Below are positions 41,180-49,066 of a stretch of DNA of 49,087 bases, piece after piece. This DNA is from Oscillospiraceae bacterium (lineage in GTDB: Bacteria; Bacillota; Clostridia; Oscillospirales; Ruminococcaceae), in the NCBI GenBank assembly GCA_017436575.1, contig JAFSCU010000053.1, forward strand, positions 1 through 49,087. The letters are read 5' to 3'. The position numbers were made by a program, and so were the translations under genes. A model generated the notes under the pieces. That model was not told the origin of the DNA. It did no database searches and saw only the letters and a list, made by a program, of their open reading frames with translations. Position 1 is the first letter of the stretch; every line of letters begins with the position of its first letter.

Positions 41180-42643
41180 CTATATAAGTGTCAGTCTTCC
41201 GTCTATTTCACGATCAAGATGCTGATGAGTGGTAAGATATTCTTCTATTACATCTTTTTCGGATGTGGAAACCACTGTGATTTTCCTGTTTGCCTCCACC
41301 TCTGCCAGAGGTATGCCAAGAAATTCTTCAAAATTTACAAAATGATATTTTTCCAGACCGATTTTAAACAGCCGGCTGTCTGTTATCGGTATGCCATTGA
41401 AAGAAAATTCCAGCAGCTGTTTTTTCTGCCTGTCATAAACCACTTTCAGACCTTTTGAAAGCTGATAGAATTCTGTATGAGCACCCTGCCATACTTCGTC
41501 ACGCAGCACATACAGCATCATCTTTTTCAGCTGACTGCCTGTGACTGTAAGCATATATACCGGGTCATCATAAGGCAGGCACCGGGTAAAATCTGCAAAT
41601 GTAACCAGCGGACCCATTTCTTTCAGTCGTATGCCGCCGCTGCCCATCAGCATAATATCCAGCCCCAGGCTTTCCTGCAGTATGTCTGACAGCAGACCAC
41701 CCAGCTCTGTCTCCCTGTATCTGTCCGGGTGGGTAAGCCGTCTGTTGAAACGGGTAATAACCCTGCCGTATTTTTTGTCAGTTTCAGATTTATACCTGTT
41801 CAGAACCTTTTCAATTTCCGGGTCGGGCACGCAGTTGTGTTCATTTATTTCAACAGACTGCCAGTTATAGCTATCAATACAGTTTTCCTGTGTGTCAACC
41901 ACTATATCAAAACGACCTATACAGTCTGTGCCTGTACCTGCCTGTACTATTGGAATACCATTTACAATTTCCGGTTTTTCAAGGAAGGTGTGGGAATGTC
42001 CGCCGATAATAATATCCACACCCCAGTTACTGTCCAGTATTGCAGCCAGCTGTTTGTCTTCTTCAAAGCCGATATGGGTAAGCAGCACCGTAAAGTCAAT
42101 ATCAGTGGAATTATAGGCATTGCATATTCTGCCTATTTCTGCCGCTGCCTCATGTATATCCACAAAGGAACCAATCAGCTCATCTTTTTTCGCCTGTGCA
42201 ATTACTTCCTCGGTGATAATACCGATAAACAGTATTTTCATACCGTCAATTTCAATTATTTTGTAAGGGTTAAACAGACGGGTAAAATTTGACTTTATGT
42301 ACAGATTTGCGTTTATAATCGGAAACTTTGCACATTTTTCAAGAAACAGCAGATGTGAAAGGCCATAGTCGATTTCGTGGTTGCCCAGAGTAACCACATC
42401 AGGCGAAATGGCGTTCATAATCTCAATGGTACTGATGCCCTTGTAGTCAGAATCTATTACTGACCCGCGGAACATATCCCCTGCTATGCAGTAAACTGTA
42501 TTTTTTTCTTCTTTTCTCACTCTGCTGATATAGCCTGACAACAGACTGACGCCACCTGTCAGCTTTTCGTCGACTGTTTCTGCAGTAAAATCCCCGTGCA
42601 TATCATTGGAATGCAATAGGGTTATTTTTTTATATCTCTCCAT
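41180..42643 (-). CDS. 5'-nucleotidase/UshA-family metallophosphoesterase without signal
   Basis: A 487-residue two-domain protein of the UshA/YunD family. The N-terminal metallophosphoesterase domain has LLHSNDMHGDF (metal ligands Asp and His, about residue 10), IAGDMFRG (about 55), LGNHEIDYGL (about 87) and IIGGHSHTF (about 214). The C-terminal 5'-nucleotidase domain covers the last 220 residues, with GGLLSDILQ and GGIRLKEMG. Family members hydrolyse nucleotides, cyclic nucleotides or NAD-type compounds. There is no signal peptide or membrane segment, so it is expected in the cytoplasm (as for YunD) although its neighbours are exported lipoproteins. GGAGAG precedes the ATG. It lies 16 bases after the 42660 gene. 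Confidence 0.88.
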   Translation of the reverse strand: MERYKKITLLHSNDMHGDFTAETVDEKLTGGVSLLSGYISRVRKEEKNTVYCIAGDMFRGSVIDSDYKGISTIEIMNAISPDVVTLGNHEIDYGLSHLLFLEKCAKFPIINANLYIKSNFTRLFNPYKIIEIDGMKILFIGIITEEVIAQAKKDELIGSFVDIHEAAAEIGRICNAYNSTDIDFTVLLTHIGFEEDKQLAAILDSNWGVDIIIGGHSHTFLEKPEIVNGIPIVQAGTGTDCIGRFDIVVDTQENCIDSYNWQSVEINEHNCVPDPEIEKVLNRYKSETDKKYGRVITRFNRRLTHPDRYRETELGGLLSDILQESLGLDIMLMGSGGIRLKEMGPLVTFADFTRCLPYDDPVYMLTVTGSQLKKMMLYVLRDEVWQGAHTEFYQLSKGLKVVYDRQKKQLLEFSFNGIPITDSRLFKIGLEKYHFVNFEEFLGIPLAEVEANRKITVVSTSEKDVIEEYLTTHQHLDREIDGRLTLI

Positions 42644-42659
42644 ACTCTCTCCTGTATAA

Positions 42660-45134
42660 TCAGTAAGACATTGACACTAAGCCAAAGCTTAAATCTGTTT
42701 TTGTTTCACTGCTCCACTGGCTGCCAAGATATCCTTCGTGGATACCGCTTCCCTTTGTATAAGTGGTAGTCTGTCCGCCTGTAATACCGCCCAAAGAGCC
42801 GCTTATGCTTTCTTCCCTTATGGTAGTAACATCTTTCAGCCTGCCAAATTCATCATAGGTGTAGGTTTTGCCTTCACCCTTTGTTCTGTCAAAGGATGGT
42901 ATAGCACCAACCGGATTCAGCTTGCCGTCAATAAAATCCTTTATGCTGGTGGCATCTGCCACATCTTTTAAATCACCGATAAAACCGCTGAGTTCTCCCA
43001 GACCTGCAGGCAGTACAGATGAACGTGTAATAATTGTTTCGCTGAACATACCTGTATACATATCACGTTCTTTGATAATTTCTGTACCGAATGCACCGTA
43101 TGCAAAGAAGTATTTATCTCCATTATTGCCGAATTTTACATAAATTGGGCTGAATGGCGGAATTGTAATATTGATGTCTGCAGGGCGCCAGTCGCTTTCT
43201 TTATCAGGCTTATAATCTGACAGTTGTCCGTTTTCGGTTTTATTTGCCATAATTCTGGCATCGTTGCGCTTTGCCTTGTTCAGTTCATCCTTGTAGTATT
43301 CCATACCAAGACTTTTTCTGTGCATATTGGCAACTTCCAGGCATTCATCACCTGTACTGATATATGCACCGGCATGATACAGAGGGTTTACGTAGGCTTC
43401 ACGGTTTATTACCGCCAGCAGTTTTGTACCATACATCTCCCTTACATGTTCATTGGACACATAGCCCAGCATGGCATTCATTTTCAGCCAGTATTCCTCC
43501 AGCAGCGGACGCATATTTTCTTCATACAGTTCCATTCTGCGTGTGGAATATGCAATATGTGCCCGGTCTGCAGGACCAACCAGTTTGTATTCGCACTCCA
43601 TTTTTGCACGGATTTCATCTTTCAAAGATTTTGCATTGTCTATGGCGTCATACATAACCTGATGGTGCTGTTCACTGATGTTCCAGTAGTTCACCAGAAT
43701 TTTCTGCAGCCGGTCATCAGCATCCCACTGCAGATTTGACAGTGTATATTCTTCAAAGTCTTTGTCATAACCGCTTTCGCCTGTTTCTTCAAAAGTAACA
43801 CCCCTGTACATAACGTCATACAGCTGATAGATTTTGTATTCGTAATAGGTGTGCAGGAAAGCAAGACACCACGCCTGACGTTCTTCCATATCTGCGCCGC
43901 CTACTGTATAGCCTTTTGTAGCTTTCAGCATTTCTTCCACTTCTTTGTCTACAGCAGATGCCGCTGAATCCCACATATCATCACCCAGCACAGCATCGGC
44001 AGGGTTTGCAGGATATGGCAGGGAAATCCGATTGGCCGGTATATCCTGCCCGTTGGATATAACCCCTGCGGCAGCTGCTTCGAACAGCAGTTCAATGTGG
44101 TAATCCGTCAGCACCATTTCCCCCAATTCAAAACTGATGTAGGTGTCCATACCTTTTACCATTTTTTCATAGCTGGTTGAATCTGTAAGGCCGGCTTTTG
44201 TTCTTACCTGTCGGTATAAATTCCTCAATAAATCAGAAGTGGTTTCTGTATAAGTGGAACGCATTGACTTGAACAATGTTTCTATTGCCAGCATATCATC
44301 GCCGTTCTGCAGATGAACACAGGTCATAACAAGGTGTGCCAGCCCGTAACCGGGGTCTGCTGCCACAGCTTTGCCAGCCCATTCCATAGCACCGGTGTAA
44401 TCCCCCAGTTCATAATAGCAAATAGCCAGATTTGTGTATAAAACAGCATTTGGCTCGTTTGCTTTTACACCTATCTCCAGCCAGTTGGCAGCATAGCGGT
44501 ATTCCAGTGCACCCATAAGAACTGCCGCAAGATTGTTTATCATATATGTAGTAGGGTATATCATAGCCGCTGCCTGTCCCATATTTATCATATTCCAGTC
44601 AAACTCACCTGACACAAGGGACAGAGCCATATAGTCAGCTATTGAATTGAAATATTCTATCTGGTCAGCCTCACTCCAGCCGGCCAGTTCAGTTTCAAAA
44701 TAGTTCAGCCAACCCAGGACTTTGCCGTCTGTGGAGGCTGTTTCAATATATTGGTCTCTGACAGTTATAGTCACTGTCATCTCTTTTCCGTTACATTTTG
44801 CAGCAGCTGCAGTCTGCCCCGCTTTAAGTGCAGTAAATGTGGCGGTGTTCTCTTCTGATTTAACAGAAACTATATCTTCATCTGAAACAGAAAATTCCGT
44901 GTTTTCATCAAAAGGTGACCATATTCTGCTTCCACCAACAAACATAATCATTTCGTCTGTCTGCACAAGGGAAATAACCCCAGGTGTTAGCTGTGGCTGT
45001 TTTACCGGCTGTGATGTAGTTTCTGTTTTTGTACTGTTGCCCTGAGAAGATGCATCTGTATCTCCATTTACGCCACAGGCAACAAGAGAAAAAAGCATTG
45101 ACAAAGAAAGTACAATACATATTATCTTTTTCAT
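42660..45134 (-). CDS. Lipoprotein with Ig-like, TPR and YD-like regions (paralogue)
   Basis: An 824-residue lipoprotein, signal MKKIICIVLSLSMLFSLVAC (Cys20), paralogous to the 33598 protein. It has the same order: Ig-like region (about 60-130, with TEFSVSDEDIVSVKSEEN and a GQTAAAAKCNGKEMTVTI strand), TPR helices (about 190-270, with NEPNAVLYTNLAICYYELGD and AMEWAGKAVAADPGYGLAH), a helical middle ending in a charged region, and the C-terminal PPFSPIYVKFG...GAFGTEII module with YTYDEFGRLKDVTTIREES. Start 45134 is set by GGGAGG seven bases upstream; the longer frame to 45197 is rejected. An intercistronic hairpin lies upstream at 45173-45206. It follows the zinc-ribbon gene and leads the lipoprotein part of the operon. 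Confidence 0.82.
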   Translation of the reverse strand: MKKIICIVLSLSMLFSLVACGVNGDTDASSQGNSTKTETTSQPVKQPQLTPGVISLVQTDEMIMFVGGSRIWSPFDENTEFSVSDEDIVSVKSEENTATFTALKAGQTAAAAKCNGKEMTVTITVRDQYIETASTDGKVLGWLNYFETELAGWSEADQIEYFNSIADYMALSLVSGEFDWNMINMGQAAAMIYPTTYMINNLAAVLMGALEYRYAANWLEIGVKANEPNAVLYTNLAICYYELGDYTGAMEWAGKAVAADPGYGLAHLVMTCVHLQNGDDMLAIETLFKSMRSTYTETTSDLLRNLYRQVRTKAGLTDSTSYEKMVKGMDTYISFELGEMVLTDYHIELLFEAAAAGVISNGQDIPANRISLPYPANPADAVLGDDMWDSAASAVDKEVEEMLKATKGYTVGGADMEERQAWCLAFLHTYYEYKIYQLYDVMYRGVTFEETGESGYDKDFEEYTLSNLQWDADDRLQKILVNYWNISEQHHQVMYDAIDNAKSLKDEIRAKMECEYKLVGPADRAHIAYSTRRMELYEENMRPLLEEYWLKMNAMLGYVSNEHVREMYGTKLLAVINREAYVNPLYHAGAYISTGDECLEVANMHRKSLGMEYYKDELNKAKRNDARIMANKTENGQLSDYKPDKESDWRPADINITIPPFSPIYVKFGNNGDKYFFAYGAFGTEIIKERDMYTGMFSETIITRSSVLPAGLGELSGFIGDLKDVADATSIKDFIDGKLNPVGAIPSFDRTKGEGKTYTYDEFGRLKDVTTIREESISGSLGGITGGQTTTYTKGSGIHEGYLGSQWSSETKTDLSFGLVSMSY

Positions 45135-45172
45135 TAATGCCTCCCCCTTAATAAACATTTTCCGTAAACACA

Positions 45173-45206
45173 CAGGGTCGGTCGGCTGTAACGCCAACCG
45201 ACCCTG
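45173..45206. other. Intercistronic hairpin
   Basis: CAGGGTCGGT/ACCGACCCTG, a 10-bp stem with an inner GGC/GCC pairing, in the 114-base gap between the zinc-ribbon and lipoprotein genes. The minus-strand 3' flank (TGTGTGTTTACGG) is a poor T-run, so termination would be partial. Confidence 0.55.
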
Positions 45207-45248
45207 CAGGTTAGTGTAAGTCGTTATACTTGTCTGATATTTATAAAA

Positions 45249-46214
45249 CTATTTACCGAAAAGACTTTTGAAATTTTTAAAGCCTTCTTTCAGCTCTTCC
45301 AGTTCTTTTTTCTTTTCATCGCCCTTTTTATAGTAGAATCCGCCTGTTGGTTCCTGTTCGTTGAAATACAGGCTTACAGTATCGCTGTCTCCGTCAAAAG
45401 CGTGTTCAAGATCTACATGGTAACATACACCGTCAACCATTTTGTACAGCTGGCCTTCGTTCGGATACTGACCGGCAGTTACAAATCCGTCTTCTTTAAG
45501 TGCCAGCGTATACTGCTTAACTGCATTTACTGCCGCAAAAGATGTATGGAAAGTAGCCATAAATCTTATGTACTCTCCTTCATTTTCAAGGTAGAAATCC
45601 TTACCGCCCTGTGTCCATTTTGTGTAATGTGGCATATATTCATCCCACAGTGCCATTGCAGAGTCCTGTTTGGACTGTGCTGCCTGGTCTTCTGCTACTG
45701 CTGATGGCAGTTTTGTGCCACAATCAGAACAGAATTTTGTGCCAATATCATTCTGCTTACCGCAGTTTGGACATTTTGCTCCTTCTGCCAATGTCTGCTC
45801 CGGCATTTTTGTGCCGCAGTTTGGACAGAATTTTTTATCTGCATCCACTGGCTCACCACAGCCTGGGCAAACTTTATACTTTTCGCTCATTTCAGTTGCA
45901 TAGTCCTGTGCCATTCCTGCAAGACTGGCAAACGCAGATTTCAGCTGGTTCATATCAACATTCTGTGACCGGGCTGCTGCTTCTGCCACAGCTTCACCTG
46001 TTTCGGCTGCAGCCTGTTTTGCATTTGCCCTTGCCAGTTCAGTCTGTTTTTCAACTTCTTCCATTTTCTTTTCCGCAAAGTCTTCCATTTTCATTGCTGC
46101 CTTATTGGCAAGATTTGTAGCTGCAGGTTCCACTGCTTCTTTTACAGCTTTGCTTACCGCATCATTTATTCCTTTACTGATACTGTTTTTTAATGCTCTT
46201 TTAAGAAAACTCAT
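45249..46214 (-). CDS. Coiled-coil double zinc-ribbon protein
   Basis: A 321-residue cytoplasmic protein. Residues about 1-105 are helical and Ala/Glu-rich (a likely coiled coil with LARANAKQAAAETGEAV). Two zinc ribbons follow, Cys116/119/130/133 and Cys148/151/162/165. A C-terminal domain of about 130 residues rich in aromatics comes next (YMPHYTKWTQGG, FHTSFAAVNAVKQYTLALKEDG, SLYFNEQEPTGGFYYKKG), then a charged helical tail. Its composition recalls the 36352 lipoprotein, but homology is unproven. I recognise no named family for the C-terminal domain. It starts two bases after the 46217 gene, so translation is coupled. GGAGG precedes ATG 46214. Confidence 0.8.
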   Translation of the reverse strand: MSFLKRALKNSISKGINDAVSKAVKEAVEPAATNLANKAAMKMEDFAEKKMEEVEKQTELARANAKQAAAETGEAVAEAAARSQNVDMNQLKSAFASLAGMAQDYATEMSEKYKVCPGCGEPVDADKKFCPNCGTKMPEQTLAEGAKCPNCGKQNDIGTKFCSDCGTKLPSAVAEDQAAQSKQDSAMALWDEYMPHYTKWTQGGKDFYLENEGEYIRFMATFHTSFAAVNAVKQYTLALKEDGFVTAGQYPNEGQLYKMVDGVCYHVDLEHAFDGDSDTVSLYFNEQEPTGGFYYKKGDEKKKELEELKEGFKNFKSLFGK

Positions 46215-46216
46215 AA

Positions 46217-46798
46217 TCAAACCTCCATTTTGTATCCGCAGTCACCGCAGAATTTTGTACCCGGGTCAACAGCTGCACCACAGGACGGACAGATATTTGC
46301 CTCTGCCACCACAGCTGTGTTTTCAGCATCTGCTTCCGGTTCACCTTCTGCATATTCAGGTGTTCCGGTTTCAGCCAGCGGCACCGGTGTTTCTGCAGCA
46401 GGCTCTTCATCAACAACAGCTTCCTCTGCATTTTCTGTTTCAGCAAGGCGGGCAGCTTCCTTTTCTGCTTTTGCAGCTTCTCTTGCAGCTGCTCTTTCAG
46501 CTTTTGCAGCCTCTCTTTCAGCAGCATTTTCTGCATTGATTCTTTCAATTTCAGATTTTGCTTCAGCTATAGCTTCCTTATGTGCTTTTGCAGACTGCAG
46601 GACAGGCAGGATGTTTGGCTCTACCTGACCTCCATTGATAAAGAAATCATAATAGAATTCACCTATCTTTTTGATATCGCTGTTGAAACCATGTTCTGAA
46701 GATGTGATAGTTGCGCTGTGTTTTGAAAGTTCAATAGCGTCACCTGTCTTGTCTTCAATATTTTTTGCCAGTTTGTTCAGTTTGTCCAGTAATGCCAT
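46217..46798 (-). CDS. Coiled-coil zinc-ribbon protein
   Basis: A 193-residue cytoplasmic protein: N-terminal MALLDKLNKLAKNIEDKT, a globular stretch IGEFYYDFFINGG and VEPNILPVLQSAKAH, a long Ala/Glu/Lys coiled coil (about 75-115, EREAAKAERAAAREAAKAEK), a Pro/Glu/Ala-rich linker, and a C-terminal zinc ribbon with Cys170/173/184/187. The 32743 protein is a paralogue of its first 115 residues. This domain layout is common and uncharacterised in Firmicutes. It starts 14 bases after the LuxR-type gene and two bases before the double-ribbon gene, at the head of the operon. Confidence 0.82.
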   Translation of the reverse strand: MALLDKLNKLAKNIEDKTGDAIELSKHSATITSSEHGFNSDIKKIGEFYYDFFINGGQVEPNILPVLQSAKAHKEAIAEAKSEIERINAENAAEREAAKAERAAAREAAKAEKEAARLAETENAEEAVVDEEPAAETPVPLAETGTPEYAEGEPEADAENTAVVAEANICPSCGAAVDPGTKFCGDCGYKMEV

Positions 46799-46812
46799 AG
46801 TTTACCCTCCTT

Positions 46813-47088
46813 TTAGTCAGCCAGCTTACGGTATTTTATTAAAAACTGTCGTCTGCTGGATACATTAAGTTTTTTATAAATATTTTTACAGTGAAAGTGA
46901 ACAGCAGATTCGGATATAAACAAATCTTCAGCAATATGGTTCAGCGTTTTATCTGATAAAAGCTGTTCAAATATTTCCAGTTCTCTTGTGGAAAGATTTA
47001 TCAATTCCGGATACTGCTGTGTCAGCAAATCAAACCGTTCCCTTGCCAGCTTCATATATCCGAAATAGCTTAATTTACTGCTATCCAT
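46813..47088 (-). CDS. Minimal LuxR-type DNA-binding protein
   Basis: A 91-residue protein consisting almost only of a LuxR/GerE helix-turn-helix: LSTRELEIFEQLLSDKTLNHIAEDL, then FISESAVHFHCKNIYKKLNVSSRRQFL (recognition helix). No receiver or ligand domain is present, so it either dimerises through its short N-terminus or partners another protein. It heads the minus-strand operon and is divergent from a membrane protein bearing the same type of domain, so the two are probably the dedicated regulators of the cluster. GGAGG precedes ATG 47088. A TATAAT lies in the leader, but no good -35 is evident. Confidence 0.85.
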   Translation of the reverse strand: MDSSKLSYFGYMKLARERFDLLTQQYPELINLSTRELEIFEQLLSDKTLNHIAEDLFISESAVHFHCKNIYKKLNVSSRRQFLIKYRKLAD

Positions 47089-47404
47089 ATCTGCTCCTCC
47101 TTTACAGTTGTTTATGTATAATTATAAATTCAATTCTTTTTTTCAACCACTGACTGTATTGACTGTTTTTCTGTCTTTATAGATAGTTTTACTATGCTTA
47201 AACACAGTTTTATTATTTACATAATTATTTTTATAGATTATAATTTGTTCATCAAAGCTAATTTGTGAAAATTAATTTCAATACAATTGTATAATTACCA
47301 GGCCGGATTTGGTATCCCTTATTCAAGGGGTTTTAATAAAACCTGCCCTTGTTTACAGAATTATTACACTGTGCAACAGCAAAACTGTCTGAAAGGAGAA
47401 TAAT
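47089..47404. other. Divergent regulatory region
   Basis: The 316 bases between the two LuxR-type genes are AT-rich. They contain GACTGT repeats (47153-47165), an ATAGT-TTT-ACTAT dyad near 47185, a TATAAT at 47290-47295 that is the likely -10 for the rightward gene, and the alternative hairpins described at 47316-47351. I see no gene in it. Confidence 0.5.
47316..47351 (+). promoter_or_regulatory. Leader with mutually exclusive hairpins
   Basis: CCCTT-ATTC-AAGGG (47316-47329) competes with CAAGGG...CCCTTG (47324-47329 with 47346-47351), which encloses the perfect GGTTTT-AAT-AAAACC hairpin. The arrangement sits in the 5' leader of the membrane LuxR gene, about 55 bases before its ATG, and could switch between two structures. 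Confidence 0.4.
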
Positions 47405-48859
47405 ATGCATCACTATATTTTGTCTTTAAACCGGTCAAAACGACAAACAGTACCAATATTTATAATTGTATGCTTTTCTATGTTTAATGCCTGGCAGATG
47501 GGTTTTATCTATTTTATGAATCCGTCACTGTCAGTTACAGGCCATTCACCTTTGCCTATATCAATGGATAATGTTACAATTCTTATGGCACTGGGTTACA
47601 TACTTGCAATAGGGTATATGATTATTCTTCCACATTTTGTTGTATGGGCCGAAAGAGTCAGCACTGTTGCTTCTTTGATTACAATATTGATTATGTTCTT
47701 TCCTCTGACAGACAGTGCAATGCTTCTAATAATATATATACATATATTCTTCTGCTGTTTTATGATAGGTTTTGAATCATTTATAATGATGAATTTCTTT
47801 TCTGAAAAAAGTGCAATAATCTATCTCACTCTTGGTTACGGCATTGCAACCTTAATAATTTCCCTTGTCCAGAACGAAATTATCCCCGTCAGCTTTTCAG
47901 GGTTCAGGCTGGCTGTGGTATTTATGTTGACAATGCTTCTCGTCTTTACGTTTTATATGTCAACCGATAAAAATGCATGCCCTGTATATGTAAAGAAAAC
48001 CGACAATCTGATAATGCCAAAGCATCTTTTTACCGGTATTTTTGCCATTGCTTTTGTAAGCTGTCTGATGATGCTGTGCGGTCCGGCAGCAGCAGGCACA
48101 ATTCCTCATGGTATTTCTCTGGCGTATCTTGCTGATGCTGCAGGCAGCATCATTTTGTACCTGGGATATAAAAACAATAATTTTCATCCTTTACGTATAG
48201 TGTCACTTATGATGACTGTATCAGCAATAGGATTTCTGGCACTGTATATCTCTATTTTTGCCCCTGCATTCAGATATCCTGCATGTATCCTTATAGGTTT
48301 CGGGTTTGCTCCTTGTCAGTTTCTTCCTCTGTATGGTCTGACGCTTATGAAATCCTACCCTTCCAGATATATATGTCCAAGCATTATACTGATTGCCGTT
48401 ATTACTGTAGTGCTACAGAGTGGGATTACAGAAGTTTTTGGCGCTGATTCCAACACCTTGCATCTTGTATATATGGCAATGATGGTAGTGCTTACATTGA
48501 TTTATAACCAGTGGGAGCCATATCTGATGCATACCCTTGTCCGCAAAGTTCCGGCTGTGAAACAGACTGTAGCTACAGAAAAATCACAGGAAGCAAACGA
48601 AGTTATTATTGAAAACAATAATACTTCAAACTTACTGTCCGCACTGACCAAAAGAGAAAAAGAAGTTCTTGACTTAATCGGCTGTGGATATTCAAATACT
48701 GATATCGCTAAAATACTCGTTATATCACCTCATACCGTAAATGATTACACTAAAAAGATTTACCGCAAATTAAACGTCAATAACCGACATGCCGCAGCAA
48801 GAATTGTAAATCAATATGAAAGTATAGAAAAATCAGGTGTTAATGAAGAACAACCGTAA
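47405..48859 (+). CDS. Multi-pass membrane protein fused to a LuxR DNA-binding domain
   Basis: A 484-residue protein. Residues about 15-385 hold some twelve hydrophobic segments in an MFS-like pattern (for example IFIIVCFSMFNAWQMGFIYF, LLIIYIHIFFCCFMIGFESFI and YICPSIILIAVITVVL). The last 75 residues are a LuxR/GerE helix-turn-helix: LTKREKEVLDLIGCGYSNTDIAKILVI then SPHTVNDYTKKIYRKLNVNNRHAAARI. Membrane-anchored one-component regulators of this kind occur in gut Firmicutes and Coriobacteria; they probably sense an extracellular or membrane signal and act at nearby promoters. AAAGGAG is seven bases upstream. It is divergent from the minimal LuxR gene and its operon, which is the likely target. 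Confidence 0.9.
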   Translation: MHHYILSLNRSKRQTVPIFIIVCFSMFNAWQMGFIYFMNPSLSVTGHSPLPISMDNVTILMALGYILAIGYMIILPHFVVWAERVSTVASLITILIMFFPLTDSAMLLIIYIHIFFCCFMIGFESFIMMNFFSEKSAIIYLTLGYGIATLIISLVQNEIIPVSFSGFRLAVVFMLTMLLVFTFYMSTDKNACPVYVKKTDNLIMPKHLFTGIFAIAFVSCLMMLCGPAAAGTIPHGISLAYLADAAGSIILYLGYKNNNFHPLRIVSLMMTVSAIGFLALYISIFAPAFRYPACILIGFGFAPCQFLPLYGLTLMKSYPSRYICPSIILIAVITVVLQSGITEVFGADSNTLHLVYMAMMVVLTLIYNQWEPYLMHTLVRKVPAVKQTVATEKSQEANEVIIENNNTSNLLSALTKREKEVLDLIGCGYSNTDIAKILVISPHTVNDYTKKIYRKLNVNNRHAAARIVNQYESIEKSGVNEEQP

Positions 48860-48885
48860 AGTTAATGTATAAATAAATGTAATAA

Positions 48886-48918
48886 AAGCCCTGACAGGAA
48901 TAAAACCTATCAGGGCTT
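48886..48918. terminator. Terminator of the membrane LuxR gene
   Basis: AAGCCCTGA/TCAGGGCTT with an inner AGG/CCT pairing, 26 bases after the stop codon. Confidence 0.75.
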
Positions 48919-48946
48919 AAGTTATTGTAATATATAAAAAACAAAA

Positions 48947-48978
48947 CCGAATCTATCACCAATTGGTGTAAGATTCGG
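48947..48978 (-). terminator. tRNA-Asn terminator
   Basis: CCGAATCT/AGATTCGG around an inner CACCAATTGGTG hairpin, followed on the minus strand by TTTTGTTTTTT, 12 bases after the tRNA-Asn 3' end. Confidence 0.85.
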
Positions 48979-48990
48979 ATTAGTTTGTTT

Positions 48991-49066
48991 TGGCTCCCCA
49001 AGTTGGACTCGAACCAACGACATCGTGATTAACAGTCACGCGCTCTACCGACTGAGCTATTGGGGA
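48991..49066 (-). tRNA. tRNA-Asn (GTT anticodon)
   Basis: A complete 76-base cloverleaf on the minus strand: acceptor TCCCCAA/TTGGGGA, D-arm GCTCAGTCGGTAGAGC, anticodon stem CGTGA/TCACG with loop CTGTTAA giving GTT, T-arm GTTGG-TTCGAGT-CCAAC, discriminator G and encoded CCA. It probably follows other tRNA genes beyond the window edge. Confidence 0.95.

Noticed and set aside
46201-46548. Lys/Gln/Leu-rich minus-strand frame overlapping the zinc-ribbon gene
   Set aside because: Same explanation: a frame shadow of the coiled-coil segment.
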